Part shown: one piece after another, positions 8,632-16,526 of the stretch
Numbering within the stretch: the first letter of the stretch is position 1
Layout: the number at the start of each line of letters is the position of its first letter
Origin: Symplocastrum torsivum CPER-KK1
GTDB taxonomy: Bacteria > Cyanobacteriota > Cyanobacteriia > Cyanobacteriales > Coleofasciculaceae
DNA length: 61,268 nt
Reading direction: 5' to 3'
Assembly (NCBI GenBank): GCA_019358875.1
Contig: JAHHIF010000042.1
Location: 1 to 61,268 of the forward strand
Position numbers and translations under genes: made by a program
Notes under the pieces: generated by a model
Databases searched by the model: none
What the model saw: the letters and a program-made list of their open reading frames with translations, nothing else
What the model was told of the DNA's origin: nothing

Positions 8632-10413
8632 CTATTCTTGAAGTTTTTTGATTTGAAATTGCGCGTTGTTATAGCCAGGAATTCTGCCGTTATCTAAAAA
8701 GAGTTTAGAGGCTTCCTGAAAATCTTCAATGGCTTCCTCTCTGTTTTTCATCGCAGCATGGTTTAAGCCTCGACCGTAATAAGCTACAGCACTATTAGGG
8801 TTGAGTGCGATCGCTTTTGTATAATCTCCAAGTGCGCCGGGATAATCTTCGAGTTTCCGGCGAATATCTCCCCGGTTACTGTAGGCAACGGAGTTGTTGG
8901 AATTTAACCGAATCGCTTGCGTATAATCAGAAAGTGCCCCGGTCGTATCGTCTAGTGCCTGACGAATATCTCCTCGGTTACTATAAGCGTTATCGTTATT
9001 AGGATTAATCCGAATCGCTTGGCTACAATCTTTGAGTGAGTTTTGATAATCCTTGAGATTAAAGTAAGCAATACAGCGATTGTTGTAGGCAGTATCGTTA
9101 TTCGGGTTGAGGTTAATTGACTCGGTACAATCAGCGATCGCTTCTTGAGAAACTCCTAAGTTTAGTTGAGCGCTACAGCGGTTTGTATAAGCATCTGCAT
9201 CTTTGGGATTGAGCTTAATTGACCGTGTGTAATCCTCTACAGACCCTGTATAGTCTCCTAAGAGAAATCTCGCTCGTCCTCGGCTGTAGTAAGCCTTGGC
9301 ATCATCAGGATTGAGTGCAATGGCTTGGGTATAATCTTCCATGGCTTCCTGCTTATTCCCACTCGCCGCACGCGCTAGTCCTCGTGCTTGATAGGCTTCG
9401 CTGTTTTTGGGATTTAAGCGTAGCACTTCGTCAAAATCTGCGATCGCAGCTTGATAATTCTCTAACTCATAGTTAGTTAAACCCCTTTTGTAGTAAGCAT
9501 CAGCATCAGTTGGTGCTAGCTGAATCGCTTGGTTGAAATCTGCGATCGCTGCCTTGTAGTTTTCCATGTCATAGTAAGCCAGCCCTCGGTTGTAGTAAGC
9601 ACCCGCCTTCTGGGGCGAAAGCCGAATCATTTCGCTATAGTCCTCAATGGCAGCTTGATAAGCACCCAAGTCATACTGAGCATTTCCCCGGTTGCCATAG
9701 GTTAATGGGTCATTAGGATTGAGCTGAATTGACTGATCGAATGCCTGAATTGCGCCTTGCAAATCACCCTTTGTAAGTTTTTCGATACCTTGTTTATAAA
9801 ACTCTTTGGCGTTCGTTTGAGTTGAATTGCGAAACAGCAACACCCCTCCCAAGACAACAAACAGAACGGCTGCCCCTGCCAAAGCAAGCCAGAGGCGCTT
9901 GTGTGACGAGTGTCTTTGCGGCTGTTGAGGAGGGGACACATCTTGCAACAGTGAATGATCAGAATCAGTAGTAGGTTGCTGGGAAACGACTGGCTTCGGG
10001 GTCTGTCCCGATTCAATAGCCGGGAGCAAATTCCCGATTTCTAACATTTCTTGCATCCGGAGAACCCCTTGGTCTTCAGGTTGGAGTTGACCCGGTTGTC
10101 GTTGTGGGTTTAGGGGATGACCTGGAACAGATTCTTCTACCAGATAAAACTTTTGGTCTTCCACGAAATAATCCAAGATTTCGGGACTCTGGTGGTTTTG
10201 TGCCAATCGCTCCAGAGTTTGGGACTTGTGTTTCAACAGAAAAAGCAGGCGGTTCAGGGCTTCTGAGTTTTGTCGAGGAAGCTTTAACTGCCTGATCACA
10301 TAGACTGGGAAGTCAGGGTGGCGATTATCAGCGGCTAGATAAATCAGTCCTGAGGTACCTGAGCCTAAAACCCTAACGATCCGATAACGATTATTTAAAA
10401 CCTGATTAATCAT
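8632..10413 (-). CDS. Membrane-anchored TPR protein with an N-terminal half-kinase domain
   Basis: The first ~100 of 593 residues match the N-lobe of a bacterial Ser/Thr kinase: NRYRIVRVLGSGTSGLIYLA (glycine loop, 17-22), VYVIRQLK where the ATP-binding Lys is Arg41, and the hinge FYLVEESVPGHPL. The kinase then stops. There is no HRD, DFG or APE motif. A Pro/Gln-rich linker and one transmembrane helix (about 174-194) follow, then about eleven tandem TPR units (AIADFNQAIQLAPTDADAYYKRG type) to the end. It cannot be a functional kinase, and a scaffold or peptide-binding role is inferred. The gene stands alone, downstream of cobA across a 207-bp spacer. Confidence 0.88.
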   Translation of the reverse strand: MINQVLNNRYRIVRVLGSGTSGLIYLAADNRHPDFPVYVIRQLKLPRQNSEALNRLLFLLKHKSQTLERLAQNHQSPEILDYFVEDQKFYLVEESVPGHPLNPQRQPGQLQPEDQGVLRMQEMLEIGNLLPAIESGQTPKPVVSQQPTTDSDHSLLQDVSPPQQPQRHSSHKRLWLALAGAAVLFVVLGGVLLFRNSTQTNAKEFYKQGIEKLTKGDLQGAIQAFDQSIQLNPNDPLTYGNRGNAQYDLGAYQAAIEDYSEMIRLSPQKAGAYYNRGLAYYDMENYKAAIADFNQAIQLAPTDADAYYKRGLTNYELENYQAAIADFDEVLRLNPKNSEAYQARGLARAASGNKQEAMEDYTQAIALNPDDAKAYYSRGRARFLLGDYTGSVEDYTRSIKLNPKDADAYTNRCSAQLNLGVSQEAIADCTESINLNPNNDTAYNNRCIAYFNLKDYQNSLKDCSQAIRINPNNDNAYSNRGDIRQALDDTTGALSDYTQAIRLNSNNSVAYSNRGDIRRKLEDYPGALGDYTKAIALNPNSAVAYYGRGLNHAAMKNREEAIEDFQEASKLFLDNGRIPGYNNAQFQIKKLQE

Positions 10414-10555
10414 GGCTTTTTTGCACCCCCCGCCCCTACTTTAAGCCGATTGTAGGTGAGAAAAAACTTAGGCTCTTAGCATGAGCTTAGTGATTATTAA
10501 CACGCACTCAAAAATGTCACACAAAAATTTTGGCGTAGCACATTAACGGTATGAA

Positions 10556-10588
10556 ATTGTGTGAGCGTATGCCATACACACGCACAAT
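10556..10588. promoter_or_regulatory. Imperfect palindrome, candidate operator or transcription end
   Basis: ATTGTGTGAGCGTATG (10556-10571) and CATACACACGCACAAT (10573-10588) match as an inverted repeat at 13 of 16 positions. It lies between the end of cobA and the start of the TPR gene, so it could serve either. No T-tract follows. Confidence 0.35.
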
Positions 10589-10620
10589 CTGTTACATAGA
10601 TATTAAAAATTCTAAGTATT

Positions 10621-11418
10621 TTAATTGGATAGGTGAGCCGTAGCTAAAATACTGTGCAACTTGACCACATTGCCAATTACTGCGATCGCAGGTGCGCTGA
10701 ACTGATGAGCCTCTACAGCAGCGACAATGGTTCCCAAGGTGCCAACGAGTTCTTCTTGTTCTGGTCGTGTTCCCCAGCGAATTAGGGCAACGGGTGTCTC
10801 TGGACTCATTCCAGCGCCACACAGTTCGGTCACGATATAGGACAGATTGTGAACGCCCATATAAATCACGATAGTTTCTGAACCGTGAGCGATCGCATTC
10901 CATTTCACCTCCGGTCGATACTTTCCTGCCGATTCGTGACCTGTTACAAAGGTTACTGAGGAACTATAAGCACGATGAGTCAGAGGAATCCCTGCATAAG
11001 CGGGTGCGGCAATCCCGGATGTCACCCCTGGAACAACTTCCACTGGCACCCCAGCCTCCACCAAATCCTGCATTTCCTCTCCACCACGCCCAAACACAAA
11101 CGGGTCGCCCCCCTTCAGCCGCACCACCACAGCATTGTTTTGTGCTTTTTCAATCAATAATTGCGTGGTTTCCTCTTGTAGCCGAGAGTGACGCCCCATC
11201 CGCTTCCCCGCATCAATCTTCTCAGCTTGAGGATTGATCATCGCTAAAATTTGGGCACTCACTAAAGCGTCGTAAACTACGACATCGGCACACTCTAATA
11301 GCCCTTTTCCTTTCAGTGTCATCAGTCCAGGGTCTCCTGGTCCAGCACCCACTAAATACACCTTACCTAAGCACCGATTCTGCATTTCTTCTGTGTTTTT
11401 CTCGTCTATTGCATTCAT
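10621..11418 (-). CDS. cobA: Uroporphyrinogen-III C-methyltransferase
   Basis: This enzyme methylates uroporphyrinogen III twice from SAM to give precorrin-2, the branch point to siroheme and cobalamin. The 265-residue protein has the N-terminal SAM-binding motif VYLVGAGPGDPGLMTLKG and the second signature VVRLKGGDPFVFGRGGEE, followed by VTSGIAAPAYAGIPLTHR. Length is that of a stand-alone enzyme, not the CysG fusion. The start lies 10 bp after the sirB stop, so the two genes are probably cotranscribed. Confidence 0.95.
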   Translation of the reverse strand: MNAIDEKNTEEMQNRCLGKVYLVGAGPGDPGLMTLKGKGLLECADVVVYDALVSAQILAMINPQAEKIDAGKRMGRHSRLQEETTQLLIEKAQNNAVVVRLKGGDPFVFGRGGEEMQDLVEAGVPVEVVPGVTSGIAAPAYAGIPLTHRAYSSSVTFVTGHESAGKYRPEVKWNAIAHGSETIVIYMGVHNLSYIVTELCGAGMSPETPVALIRWGTRPEQEELVGTLGTIVAAVEAHQFSAPAIAVIGNVVKLHSILATAHLSN

Positions 11419-11428
11419 GACGTTTGAT

Positions 11429-12349
11429 TCACCCTAATTGGTCAACGTCCCTTGGATTGGGTTTATCCTCGGTTAGCTCGACAATCAAATTCGCTAACTG
11501 TGGACTGACACCGATAGGATTAGCAAGACTCAACTCTAACTTGGGAAACCGGGCTTGGAGGCTTGTAATAGATTTCGCGATCTGCGCTTCGCGGCAGCGC
11601 TTCGCTATCGCATCCGTAATTCCCCCACAGAAGAGGAAGTAAGGCACAATTGCAATCTGTTGATGACCCGCATTAGCTAACGTGACAATCTGCTCTTCCA
11701 GCGTGGGTTTTACTGACCAATACGCTGCCACAGCCCCTAGCTGCTTAGCAACAGCTTCCACTGGCTCATTGCCCCCTGCACGGCGTGTTCCATGAGCAAG
11801 CATTATCTTTGCTTCGGTATCTACTGCTGCTAATTGGCTTGCAAGCATTGTTCCTAAGCTAGGGTGCGCTCCCAAATGTGGGCGCTGATGGATTGTAATC
11901 GCCTCACCCAAACTTTTTTGCGCCAGTGCTACTTCTGTGGGGATATCTTCCCTCACATGCACTCCTGGTAGGAGAAATATCGGTAGTAACTGCACTTCCT
12001 TGCAGCCAGCGGCTAGAGCCACACTTGCAAACTCACAGATTTGCTCATGTAGGGGAGTGTCAGCGAGTTCCAAGGTTGCAGTTCCCACAAGCGGATGTCC
12101 AGCACGACTCACTAACATCGTACTTCCAGTGACTCGGTGAGGCTGCCGTGGAGATGCTAGCGTGTCTGGAGTCGCTTTCAAGACACTGATACACAGTGGT
12201 GCGGCTTCTTCCGGAATGCGATCGCTATATGTTGCCTCCTGAATTCTCAACTGAGTGCGTACCAACTCAGCTAGTTTTTCCATCGCAACCTGAGGACGTG
12301 GGTCACGGCTCCCGTGAGAGACTAATAGATAAGCGGTTAACAAGGGCAA
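11429..12349 (-). CDS. sirB: Sirohydrochlorin ferrochelatase / CbiX-type chelatase
   Basis: SirB/CbiX chelatases insert Fe or Co into sirohydrochlorin, the step just after CobA and precorrin-2 oxidation. The 306-residue, two-repeat protein begins LTAYLLVSHGSRDPRP, carrying the catalytic His, and repeats it later as KIMLAHGTRRAGGN. LLPIFLLPGVHVREDIP and IVPYFLFCGGITD are typical of the family. The sequence DAIAKRCREAQIAKSIT near the C-terminus is encoded by a palindrome-rich insert (11577-11611). It is the upstream gene of the sirB-cobA operon. Confidence 0.92.
   Translation of the reverse strand: MPLLTAYLLVSHGSRDPRPQVAMEKLAELVRTQLRIQEATYSDRIPEEAAPLCISVLKATPDTLASPRQPHRVTGSTMLVSRAGHPLVGTATLELADTPLHEQICEFASVALAAGCKEVQLLPIFLLPGVHVREDIPTEVALAQKSLGEAITIHQRPHLGAHPSLGTMLASQLAAVDTEAKIMLAHGTRRAGGNEPVEAVAKQLGAVAAYWSVKPTLEEQIVTLANAGHQQIAIVPYFLFCGGITDAIAKRCREAQIAKSITSLQARFPKLELSLANPIGVSPQLANLIVELTEDKPNPRDVDQLG
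11577..11611. repeat. Dispersed palindromic repeat inside sirB
   Basis: GCGAT...ATCGC ends enclose two direct copies of GCGCTTCGC (11584-11592 and 11597-11605). This form is common in cyanobacterial intergenic repeats. Here it lies in frame within the sirB coding region. Confidence 0.6.
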
Positions 12350-12449
12350 TAGTATATCTAAAACTTCTATTTATGTTTTGTTGATTGTATCGTTTTAAGG
12401 AACATAATTTTGTATAAAGTGTTTCCAATTGAAAGTAGTCCTAAAAGGA

Positions 12450-12481
12450 AAGAGCCAGCGTGTAAATATACGCTGGCTCTT
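12450..12481 (-). terminator. Strong hairpin, likely terminator of the Mn-catalase gene
   Basis: A perfect 12-bp stem (12450-12461 with 12470-12481, core AGAGCCAGCG) has an 8-nt loop. It lies 40 bp beyond the catalase stop on the minus strand. The T-rich tail on that strand is modest (TTCCTTTT). Read on the plus strand, TTTTT follows shortly after. Confidence 0.65.
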
Positions 12482-12520
12482 ACAGTTTTTATTACTGCTG
12501 CTAAATTCTGCTAATTACAC

Positions 12521-13204
12521 CTAGTCTTGGACAGGATTAGCAACATACTTGAAATTCTCATCTGAGTTCCAAGGTCCACGCTCATCTTTGCCATTTGTGG
12601 ACAAATTATAGTAGATGTCTACTGTTTCATCCGGTTGGATATTACCAAAGAAGGGGTCAGTCAGTTTACCCATCGAATCCAGCGCTTTCATGAACATCTT
12701 GGTGTGAGAGATTTCACGAGTCAGTAGATGCACCAATGTCTCTTTCGTACCTGCATCCGGTGCTAGCTTAATCAACGATTCGTAAGTTTGACGTGCCCCT
12801 GCTTCCGCCGCAATATTCGCTCTTAGGTCACGCACAACGTCACCTCCTTCATTGATGTAAGCCGCAGTCCAAGCAGAACCCTGGCTATCGAGGAAGTGTG
12901 GTCCTATACCTCGCACAGCAAACAGCGTACTATTAAATGCCTCAGTTTCGTTGGTACCTTTTGTATGAACTTCAATAAGCTTGCCAACCATTTCCAAATG
13001 GCTAAATTCTTCAATGGCAATATCTTGAAGCATATCCTTGATGCCAGCATTTTCTACATGAAAAGACTGCACCCAGTATTGCAAAGCCGCAGTCAGTTCA
13101 CCCGTCGCCCCTCCAAATTGCTCTAGGAGAAGTTGGGCAAATTTAGGATTGGGTGTATCAACATTAACTGTCTTAGCAATCAGTTCTTTTTTGTGAAAAA
13201 ACAC
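12521..13204 (-). CDS. Manganese (non-haem) catalase, ferritin-like
   Basis: These di-manganese enzymes dismutate hydrogen peroxide. The 227-residue protein follows the family pattern from FAQLLLEQFGGATGEL onward. Expected dimetal ligands are visible: Glu36 in GGATGEL, Glu66 and His69 in IEEFSHLEMVG, Glu134 in IAAEAGARQTYE, and Glu164 and His167 in TREISHTKMF. The C-terminus is short, as in other cyanobacterial members. It probably protects against oxidative stress during photosynthesis. It is monocistronic, with its own terminator and a 272-bp upstream spacer. Confidence 0.9.
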   Translation of the reverse strand: MFFHKKELIAKTVNVDTPNPKFAQLLLEQFGGATGELTAALQYWVQSFHVENAGIKDMLQDIAIEEFSHLEMVGKLIEVHTKGTNETEAFNSTLFAVRGIGPHFLDSQGSAWTAAYINEGGDVVRDLRANIAAEAGARQTYESLIKLAPDAGTKETLVHLLTREISHTKMFMKALDSMGKLTDPFFGNIQPDETVDIYYNLSTNGKDERGPWNSDENFKYVANPVQD

Positions 13205-13453
13205 GAGTTTTCCTTTTTTGAAAGATGGATTTAAGCAACAAAAATTGCACCAGACTTTTGCAAGCCAGTGAGAAGGCTTTCTTCACCTTTATCAACTTCA
13301 GCTATGAAATCAACATTAGAACACCCACCATGACCAAGCGTACATCCTGAGATAGAATTTACTATCACATATCTCTAACTACAGGAGAGTATTGTAATTA
13401 AGTTAAACTTAAAATTTCTCGTTTTTCCTAATCTCAGATAGTCAGAAAAAAAA

Positions 13454-13485
13454 AGCTGATGGCTGATAGCTGAGGGCTAACTGCT
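13454..13485. repeat. AGCTGATGGCTGATAGC dispersed repeat overlapping a gene end
   Basis: This member of the heptamer-type repeat family runs into the 3' end of the kinase-GUN4 gene. The repeat contains that gene's stop codon (TAG, 13477-13479 on the minus strand). Confidence 0.6.
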
Positions 13486-14856
13486 ACAAGCAATGCCACA
13501 GTTTTCCAGCTTTGCTGCCAAAATTTTGGGATGATGCCACCAGTTGTAGCCACCTAGCCAACGGCGTGAGGGCAAATGACCAACAGGCGCTCTTAGATTA
13601 AATTTCAGTGCTGATTCTTGGGAATAAGAATTGTGGAGAGACCAACCAACGCGATCGCAAAAAATCGTGTAATCTTCATCAGCCTCTTGATAAATGCGGT
13701 TCTGGACACTAAAACCAAAGTGTCCCTCGCTGTACTTCACCCAAAGCTTATCCATTGTTTGTAAGTCGCGACAGGGCAATTTTTCAATATCACTGTTGAA
13801 GAGATATTGCCCCTGTGTCTTGCCTAGCACCTGACACAAAACATCCCAGGTTTGTTGGTCTGCCTCTTTCCATTTTTTTCTCGCCAACAAGTTTTGTAGT
13901 TTGGTGTAATCAATCCCGACTTCTGAGACTAAAGCCTTATTGATATTTCGCTGAGGCGGTAGCAGGGTTGCTACCTGTGTTGAGTTCAACGCTTGTAAGA
14001 CTTGTTCGACAGATTGATAGCGGTTTTTGATCGTACTTTCTAGTAACTTATCAAGGATTTTACCTAAGCGATCGCTAACTCCCTTGCCGTTGGGTAAATA
14101 GTCACGCCATGCCCAACGGTTATTGATAATGTCAAATAACTCGAAGGGAGAAACACCTGTAAGTAAGTAAATACAACTTACACCTAAACTGTAGAGGTCA
14201 CTTGCTGGGAACGCTTTACCCTTCGTTTGCTCCGGTGCCATGTATTCTGCACTGCCTACGGTTGTACCCGTATGAAATAGCGCTGTGTTAGTGATGAGTT
14301 TAGCTACGCCAAAATCAATGAGAATCGGTCTGTGATCACTACGGCGTCGGATAATGTTTGAGGGTTTGATGTCCCGGTGAATCACTTTGCGATCGTGGAC
14401 AAACTTCAACACAGGTAATAAATCCCTTAGCAGTTGCCAAATCTGCGTTTCCTCAAACGTCCCCACCCGTTGCAATTCCTGCTCTAAAGTTTCTCCCTCA
14501 ATCAACTCCTGTACCAAATACAAGTGCTTATTCTGCTCAAAGTGAGCCAGAAGTGCGGGGATTTGCGAGTGCTTTCCCAACTCATCCAGTCGTTCGGCTT
14601 CTTGATGAAACAAATCCACTGCCTTTTTTAAAACCAAACTACCTTGGTGTAAATAGAGTTGCTTAATTACACAGCGAGGCTTAGAGGGGATATCTTCATC
14701 CACAGCTAAAAAGGTAATGCCAAATCCGCCGCGACCAATCGGCTGAGTTGAACGATATCGCTCTCTCAATAGCAGTTTAGAACCACAGCTCAAACAAAAC
14801 TTGGCTTGGTGAGGATTTTGAGGCGTGAGACATCCAGGAATAACACAGTAGCTCAT
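13477..14856 (-). CDS. Serine/threonine protein kinase with N-terminal zinc ribbon and C-terminal GUN4 domain
   Basis: The 459-residue protein has three parts. A short Cys4 ribbon (Cys4, Cys9, Cys21, Cys24) comes first. An intact Hanks-type kinase follows (about 33-300) with GRGGFG, the ATP-binding lysine in CVIKQL, HRDIKPSN (catalytic Asp162), DFG (181-183) and MAPEQ. A GUN4-like domain ends the protein (about 310-455; KLQNLLARKKWKEADQQT, LPCRDLQTMDKLWVKYSEGHFGFSVQ, FNLRAPVGHLPSR). GUN4 domains bind protoporphyrin and Mg-protoporphyrin and stimulate Mg-chelatase. A kinase that responds to tetrapyrrole is inferred. No transmembrane segment is seen. The last residues (ACSS) are encoded where a dispersed repeat begins. 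Confidence 0.93.
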   Translation of the reverse strand: MSYCVIPGCLTPQNPHQAKFCLSCGSKLLLRERYRSTQPIGRGGFGITFLAVDEDIPSKPRCVIKQLYLHQGSLVLKKAVDLFHQEAERLDELGKHSQIPALLAHFEQNKHLYLVQELIEGETLEQELQRVGTFEETQIWQLLRDLLPVLKFVHDRKVIHRDIKPSNIIRRRSDHRPILIDFGVAKLITNTALFHTGTTVGSAEYMAPEQTKGKAFPASDLYSLGVSCIYLLTGVSPFELFDIINNRWAWRDYLPNGKGVSDRLGKILDKLLESTIKNRYQSVEQVLQALNSTQVATLLPPQRNINKALVSEVGIDYTKLQNLLARKKWKEADQQTWDVLCQVLGKTQGQYLFNSDIEKLPCRDLQTMDKLWVKYSEGHFGFSVQNRIYQEADEDYTIFCDRVGWSLHNSYSQESALKFNLRAPVGHLPSRRWLGGYNWWHHPKILAAKLENCGIACSS

Positions 14857-15163
14857 TGCAGCATTTGAAGGAGACTTTTATGAATCAACAAAACTTCTGC
14901 GACCCTGCACTTAGTGCGTAGCCACTAGTATTACTGCTCCGAAGCCTGATAAATGTAAAAGTTTTGAAAAATTCCTAATGACTACAACCTCTAACAGCGA
15001 AGTTCCCAGTTATAGCCCAAAGCTATCAGTAGTAGGGTGCGTCACGGGGGATGATATAGTTGCCAACGCCTTTGGTTTTGGAAAACGCATTTAATAGCAA
15101 CAGTAAATGAGTTAGTCGTGAATTATCCCAAACGTGCGAGGCTCAGTCTCATTTGAGCTTTTA
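14857..15163. other. Spacer holding a collapsed duplicate of the DUF4359 locus
   Basis: Downstream of the kinase-GUN4 promoter area, the only structure I see is the 85-bp copy at 14926-15010, described separately. The rest shows no open reading frame or hairpin that I would defend. Confidence 0.5.
14926..15010. repeat. Collapsed copy of the DUF4359 gene region
   Basis: 14926-14975 matches 15775-15824 (the 3' end of the DUF4359 gene) at 49 of 50 positions. The following 35 bases resemble 16183-16217, upstream of that gene's start. The gene body between them (about 360 bp) is missing. This is best read as a duplicated locus that later lost its interior. Confidence 0.7.
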
Positions 15164-15766
15164 TCAGCCATTTTGCATTATCCAAACCAGTTTGCCCAAA
15201 ATTTGCTCAACTGGCGGCAGTGGATAATCAGTCAGGTCGATCGTAACAGTTTGCCCTTCTAGTTTGAGAAACCGCCAAACTGTACCACTCGTCACCGTTC
15301 CGTAGATGGTTGAAATAGGCTGCTGCTTCTGTTGATTAAAGCGTTGAGCAGCCACCATTTCGGCTAAACATTGTCCGAGTGCTGGTTTAAGGTCTTCTTT
15401 CTTCGCTTCCACCAAAACTACCGTTGGGGCTTTAATAAACAATTGCTCTGGAGAGCGACTAATCAGAAAATCAACATAGCCCGTCAAATCAACTTCTGGC
15501 TGCACATTGAACTCTTCACCCGAAAAGACACTAATTTGTCCTTTGAGCTGACGTTTGACTTCTAACAAGACTGGATTGATAATCCCTTCAGAACGTGCTT
15601 TTTCAGTACTGACTGCGATCGCCCAAGGTAGCGTTTCTTTCAGCGTATCTTTGAGTAAAGAACTTGGATTGACTGGGGGAACCTCTGGAAAAAAGCGATC
15701 GCCTTCAACGATAGTGAGTTGAAAATCGTCTACAGCTTTGCTAAGGGTAAATTTACTATAAGGCAT
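15164..15766 (-). CDS. PD-(D/E)XK nuclease-fold family protein, uncharacterised cyanobacterial type
   Basis: The protein has 200 residues from ATG 15766. A longer frame to 15862 exists, but it runs through the neighbouring gene's 3' end and the conserved region starts at MPYSKFTLSK. The core LTGYVDFLISRSPEQLFIKAP (Asp99) followed by VVLVEAKKE (Glu120, Lys122) fits the PD-(D/E)XK fold, and AEMVAAQRFN follows as in similar cyanobacterial proteins. These are widespread, often multicopy proteins without known function. Nuclease activity is an inference from the motif only. It lies 13 bp after the DUF4359 gene and is probably cotranscribed. Confidence 0.75.
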   Translation of the reverse strand: MPYSKFTLSKAVDDFQLTIVEGDRFFPEVPPVNPSSLLKDTLKETLPWAIAVSTEKARSEGIINPVLLEVKRQLKGQISVFSGEEFNVQPEVDLTGYVDFLISRSPEQLFIKAPTVVLVEAKKEDLKPALGQCLAEMVAAQRFNQQKQQPISTIYGTVTSGTVWRFLKLEGQTVTIDLTDYPLPPVEQILGKLVWIMQNG

Positions 15767-15779
15767 AGAAGGTTTAGTA

Positions 15780-16160
15780 TTACTGCTCCGAAGCTTGATA
15801 AATGTAAAAGTTTTGAAAAATTCCCAGCGTCTCAAACTGGTAAACAGGCAAAAAAGGACCAACGTTTAAATTGGTTCGATAAATGCTGAACAGAAGAAAG
15901 TTCTGTCGCTTTGTTGTTTGAGCAATAATTTGCTGAAGTTGTGGTCGTCCTGTATCAACCAGTGATTTGCATTGATTCTGGAGTATATCCCCCAAAACTG
16001 GAGGTGCTTGCGTGCAGCCTTCGTTTTTTAAGTACGTTGCCAGTTGCTCAACAGCATACTGCTCATAGGTATCCTGACCAGGATTTGTCAGTGCCATCGA
16101 TGCTCCTAACGCCACCAGAGCAGCCCCACCAACCGCTGTAACAACTTGTAAAACCTTCAT
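15780..16160 (-). CDS. DUF4359 family protein
   Basis: A small (126 aa) cyanobacterial protein. An N-terminal hydrophobic segment (VVTAVGGAALVALGASMALTN) could be a membrane anchor or uncleaved signal. A short soluble domain follows, ending in VYQFETLGIFQNFYIYQ, the signature I associate with DUF4359. Two cysteines (CTQAPP, QCKSL) may form a disulphide if the domain is outside the cytoplasm. Function is unknown. Its 3' end and upstream region are duplicated at 14926-15010. Confidence 0.8.
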   Translation of the reverse strand: MKVLQVVTAVGGAALVALGASMALTNPGQDTYEQYAVEQLATYLKNEGCTQAPPVLGDILQNQCKSLVDTGRPQLQQIIAQTTKRQNFLLFSIYRTNLNVGPFLPVYQFETLGIFQNFYIYQASEQ

Positions 16161-16275
16161 GCTACTTAGTAAACCATCTATCCGCTATGACTACACCCTC
16201 TGAGACGAGAGTTCCCTGTTAATTGAAAAGAGATTGATTAACCAACAAACCAGATGTTATATTAGGAACTCAGAT

Positions 16276-16350
16276 GGCGAGCGTAGCCAAATGGTTAAGG
16301 CAGTGGTTTGTGGTACCACCATTCGTGGGTTCAATTCCCATCGTTCGCCC
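16276..16350 (+). tRNA. trnH: tRNA-His (GTG anticodon)
   Basis: The cloverleaf folds fully. The acceptor GCGAGCG pairs with CGTTCGC, with the extra G-1 (16276) opposite C73 that marks tRNA-His. The D arm is GCC/GGC, the anticodon stem GTGGT/ACCAC has anticodon GTG at 16310-16312, and the T arm is GTGGG/CCCAT around TTCAATT. The 3' CCA is not encoded, which is usual in cyanobacteria. Confidence 0.96.
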
Positions 16351-16526
16351 TAAATGTGTTGTACAGCAACTAATTAAGTATCGTCGGTGACAGAGCTGGG
16401 GTCAGCTTTAAGCTTGGGTTTTTGTCGCCAGGTGTCAACTTGTAGTTTGTATTTATTTCCCTTGAGTGACGCTCATCCCTTGCTTGCGATAAAGTCATTA
16501 AGAACTTGGCAATCTACTGACTGGTC

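Noticed and set aside
15767..15862. N-terminal extension of the PD-(D/E)XK gene
   Set aside because: The extra residues are the other-frame reading of the DUF4359 gene end; the conserved protein starts at ATG 15766.
16351..16526. Possible riboswitch or small RNA between tRNA-His and mutS
   Set aside because: Only short unconvincing stems; no known riboswitch core recognised.
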